Part shown: positions 6,968 through 8,561 of the stretch, in pieces | Layout of the letters: each line of letters opens with the position of its first letter | Numbering within the stretch: position 1 is the stretch's first letter | Origin: Anaerolineae bacterium | GTDB lineage: Bacteria; Chloroflexota; Anaerolineae; Aggregatilineales; Phototrophicaceae | NCBI GenBank assembly: GCA_020848855.1 | Contig: JADLHH010000088.1 | Span: forward strand, 1-8,561 | DNA length: 8,561 nt | Reading direction: 5' to 3' | Program-made: the position numbers and the translations under genes | Notes under the pieces: generated by a model | The model's input: only the letters and a program-made list of their open reading frames with translations | Databases searched by the model: none | What the model was told of the DNA's origin: nothing

Positions 6968-7318
6968 ATGCGCTTTCTCGCCGATGAAAACTTCGACAAC
7001 CGCATTCTGCGCGGTGTGTCGCTGAAACATGTTGATTTCGACGTAATTCGCGTACAGGATACCGAAGTCTATCAGGCGGATGATGCAGCCGTGCTCGAAT
7101 GGGCAGCCCAGGAAGGACGCATCATCTTGACCCGTGATGTCAAAACGATGCCAGACTACGCCTACCAGCGAATCGATGCCGGTTTACCGATGCCGGGAAT
7201 GGTCGAAGTCAGCCGCAAGCTCTCTGTCGGGCAGGCTGTTGAAGAACTCCTGATCTTCATCGGCGCGAGCGACGCAGCCGAATGGGAGAACCGCGTCACC
7301 TATCTGCCGCTGCGCTAG
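6968..7318 (+). CDS. DUF5615 PIN-like protein, probable ribonuclease toxin
   Basis: This 116-residue cytosolic protein matches the DUF5615/Mut7-C PIN-like family. It opens with MRFLADENF (D6, E7), has acidic D38/D39 in the middle, then GRIILTRDVKTM (D57) and GLPMPGMVEV (about 73-82). The Asp cluster D6, D39, D57 is the likely metal site of a PIN-type nuclease. Members paired with DUF433 are regarded as VapC45-like toxin candidates acting on RNA, although many pairs are untested. The ATG at 6968 begins immediately after the stop of the DUF433 gene, and a purine-rich GAGAGA just ahead can serve as ribosome binding site. A terminator-like hairpin lies about 50 nt downstream. The protein appears complete. 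The target RNA is unknown. Confidence 0.83.
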   Translation: MRFLADENFDNRILRGVSLKHVDFDVIRVQDTEVYQADDAAVLEWAAQEGRIILTRDVKTMPDYAYQRIDAGLPMPGMVEVSRKLSVGQAVEELLIFIGASDAAEWENRVTYLPLR

Positions 7319-7334
7319 CCTGCATCCGAACAGG

Positions 7335-7340
7335 TATACT
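7335..7340 (+). promoter_or_regulatory. Possible -10 box ahead of the oxidoreductase gene
   Basis: TATACT, the same hexamer as ahead of the DUF433 gene, lies 16 nt after the toxin stop. A transcript from it would start near 7347 and pass through the hairpin at 7369-7390 before the ATG at 7416. A second weak box, TACAAT (7363-7368), lies closer. Neither has a recognisable -35 element, so the true promoter is uncertain. Confidence 0.3.
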
Positions 7341-7368
7341 CGCCCCAGCCCCAAATCATCGCTACAAT

Positions 7369-7390
7369 GCCCGGCACAAGCCGGGCTTTT
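7369..7390 (+). terminator. Rho-independent-type terminator or leader hairpin
   Basis: A perfect 7-bp all-G/C stem (GCCCGGC 7369-7375 with GCCGGGC 7380-7386) with a four-base loop ACAA is followed by TTTT (7387-7390). It would end transcription of the DUF433/DUF5615 operon. The T tract is short, so it may be a weak terminator. It sits only 25 nt ahead of the oxidoreductase ATG, so it could also act as a leader element of that gene. Confidence 0.65.
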
Positions 7391-7403
7391 GATTCCCCGG
7401 CGC

Positions 7404-7418
7404 GGGAGCGAACCCATG
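7404..7418 (+). promoter_or_regulatory. Ribosome binding site that fixes the oxidoreductase start at ATG 7416
   Basis: GGGAG at 7404-7408 is 7 nt ahead of ATG 7416-7418. The frame also opens at TTG 7389, but that codon overlaps the T tract of the terminator hairpin and has no purine-rich site at a suitable distance, so the ATG is preferred. Confidence 0.75.
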
Positions 7419-8558
7419 ACCGTTTCCATCTGGCAGGCGGACGGCAGCCAGCCCACGCGCGAGGTTGACTTCCTGATCGTCGGCGCGGGCATCGTCGGCT
7501 GCGCGGCGGCGTACTTCGCTGCGCAAGCCGGGCGCGAGGTCGTGATCACCGAGATGCGCGACGTGGCGCTGGGCGCGAGCAGCCGCAATGCCGGCTTCAT
7601 GATCACCGGGCTGGACACGTACTATCACACTGCCATCGCCGAATACGGTCACGACAAAGCCAACGAACTGTGGACGCTCTCGCAGAAGACCATCGATTAC
7701 TGGCTGGGGTTCGCCGAGCGCGGGCATGTCCCGCTCGAACGCTGCGGGTCGCTGCTGCTGGCGGAAAGCGCCGCCGAAGCGCGGGAACTGGTCGCCGCCG
7801 CCCGCGCGCTGGATGCCGACGGTCACGCCGCCATCTTCCACGAGCGCGACCCGCTGGGGCGCGGCTACTACGCCGCCATCGAGCAGCCGCTCAACTGCGC
7901 GGTGCATCCCTACCTGCTGGCGCAGGCGACGCTGCGCGAGAGCGGCGCGGAATTGATCGCCAACAACGAGGTCTACGCCATCGAGCAGACGCGCCCGGAC
8001 GCCGTGATGGTACGCACGCGCCTGTATACGTTCGAGGCGCGAAATGTGCTGCTCTGCACCAATGCTTATTCGCCGCGCCTGCACTCGTATTTCGTGGACA
8101 AGATCGTCCCGACGCGCGGGCAGGTGCTGGTGACCGCGCCGCTCAAGGAGCGGGTGCTGCACACCTGCGGCTACAGCGATTACGGCTACATGTACTATCG
8201 CACCACCTTCGACAACCGCCTGCTGATCGGCGGCGGGCGCAAGCTGTTCGTGGAGCAGGAACACGACACCACCGACGACCGCGTGACTGACCCGGTGCAG
8301 CGCTATCTGGAAGCCTACCTGCGCGAACGCTTCCCTGAAGTCAACGCGCCGGTTGATCGGCGTTGGGCGGGCATCATGGGCTTCAGCGTGGATCGGATGC
8401 CGCTGGTGGGCACGCTGCCGGGGATGTCGCGCGTCGGCTTCGCGGTCGGCTTCACCGGGCACGGGCTGGCGTTCGGGGCGGGCGTCGCCGAACGCGCCGT
8501 CGATCACCTGCTGACGGGCGCAAACCCCGGCGCGGTGAGTGCAACGCGGCTCGGATAA
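7416..8558 (+). CDS. FAD-dependent oxidoreductase, DAO family (glycine oxidase/PuuB-like)
   Basis: This 380-residue protein has no signal peptide and is probably a cytosolic flavoenzyme that oxidises an amine or amino acid. The N-terminal Rossmann motif is VDFLIVGAGIVG (GxGxxG at 23-28), and an acidic residue at the end of the second strand (E46) would bind the FAD ribose. GASSRNAG (53-60) is the second FAD-contact motif, typical of the DAO superfamily. Later family features are VPTRGQVLVT in the middle and, near the C-terminus, RWAGIMGFSVDRMPLVG followed by GFTGHGLAFGAG, which closes over the flavin. Length matches the family (about 370-430). Residues do not tell me the substrate; glycine, sarcosine, D-amino acids and gamma-glutamylputrescine are all possible. 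It stands behind its own leader hairpin and is probably not part of the toxin-antitoxin operon. It is complete, with its stop 3 bases from the window end. Confidence 0.9.
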   Translation: MTVSIWQADGSQPTREVDFLIVGAGIVGCAAAYFAAQAGREVVITEMRDVALGASSRNAGFMITGLDTYYHTAIAEYGHDKANELWTLSQKTIDYWLGFAERGHVPLERCGSLLLAESAAEARELVAAARALDADGHAAIFHERDPLGRGYYAAIEQPLNCAVHPYLLAQATLRESGAELIANNEVYAIEQTRPDAVMVRTRLYTFEARNVLLCTNAYSPRLHSYFVDKIVPTRGQVLVTAPLKERVLHTCGYSDYGYMYYRTTFDNRLLIGGGRKLFVEQEHDTTDDRVTDPVQRYLEAYLRERFPEVNAPVDRRWAGIMGFSVDRMPLVGTLPGMSRVGFAVGFTGHGLAFGAGVAERAVDHLLTGANPGAVSATRLG

Positions 8559-8561
8559 TCC

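Noticed and set aside
7389..7415. TTG 7389 as the start of the oxidoreductase
   Set aside because: It overlaps the T tract of the hairpin, lacks a ribosome binding site, and would add nine residues ahead of a normal family N-terminus. ATG 7416 has GGGAG 7 nt upstream.
7362..8507. Minus-strand open frame of 381 codons opposite the oxidoreductase
   Set aside because: The plus-strand frame has the GxGxxG and other DAO motifs and a good ribosome binding site. The minus-strand translation is Arg/Ala/His-rich and lacks any family features.
1..8561. CRISPR arrays, tRNA or rRNA genes, insertion sequences, integrase or attachment sites
   Set aside because: I saw no regularly spaced repeats, no cloverleaf or rRNA-like stretch, no transposase or integrase motifs and no flanking direct repeats.

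Overview
The window is bacterial DNA, G+C-rich over most of its length, with short intergenic gaps, clear Shine-Dalgarno sites and overlapping or abutting genes. The gene content (a double-FtsX permease, GAF-PAS-cyclase proteins, a DUF433/DUF5615 pair, a DAO-family oxidoreductase) would suit a Chloroflexota-like genome. That placement is a weak inference, because no marker gene is present.

Layout: (1) 1-2397, minus strand: a large FtsX/MacB-type ABC transporter permease, open for 799 codons and running off the left edge. (2) 2398-2562: a divergent promoter region. (3) 2563-6079, plus strand: two tandem paralogous GAF-PAS-class III cyclase proteins, here called A and B, overlapping by 8 nt. 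(4) 6085-6558: a HIT-family protein starting 5 nt after B. (5) 6635-7318: a DUF433 + DUF5615 (PIN-like) pair, probably a toxin-antitoxin module, behind a promoter that overlaps an inverted repeat. (6) 7369-7390: a terminator-like hairpin. (7) 7416-8558: an FAD-dependent DAO-family oxidoreductase ending 3 bases before the window edge. The stretch 6085-7318 is visibly less G+C-rich than its flanks.

The most interesting system is the cyclase pair. Class III cyclases build each active site at a dimer interface, with metal-binding Asp residues from one chain and base-binding and transition-state residues from the other. Protein A keeps the base-binding Lys/Thr and the transition-state Asn/Arg but has lost both metal Asp residues (Y399, N442). 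Protein B keeps both metal Asp residues (D410, D454) but has lost the Asn/Arg (E530, L534). Each homodimer should therefore lack an intact site, while an A:B heterodimer would have one complete site and one pseudo-site. This is the arrangement of the C1/C2 domains of mammalian membrane adenylyl cyclases. Here it is inferred for two separate soluble proteins made from overlapping genes, each with its own GAF and PAS sensor domains. The residue changes are read directly from the sequence. The heterodimer and its activity are inference.
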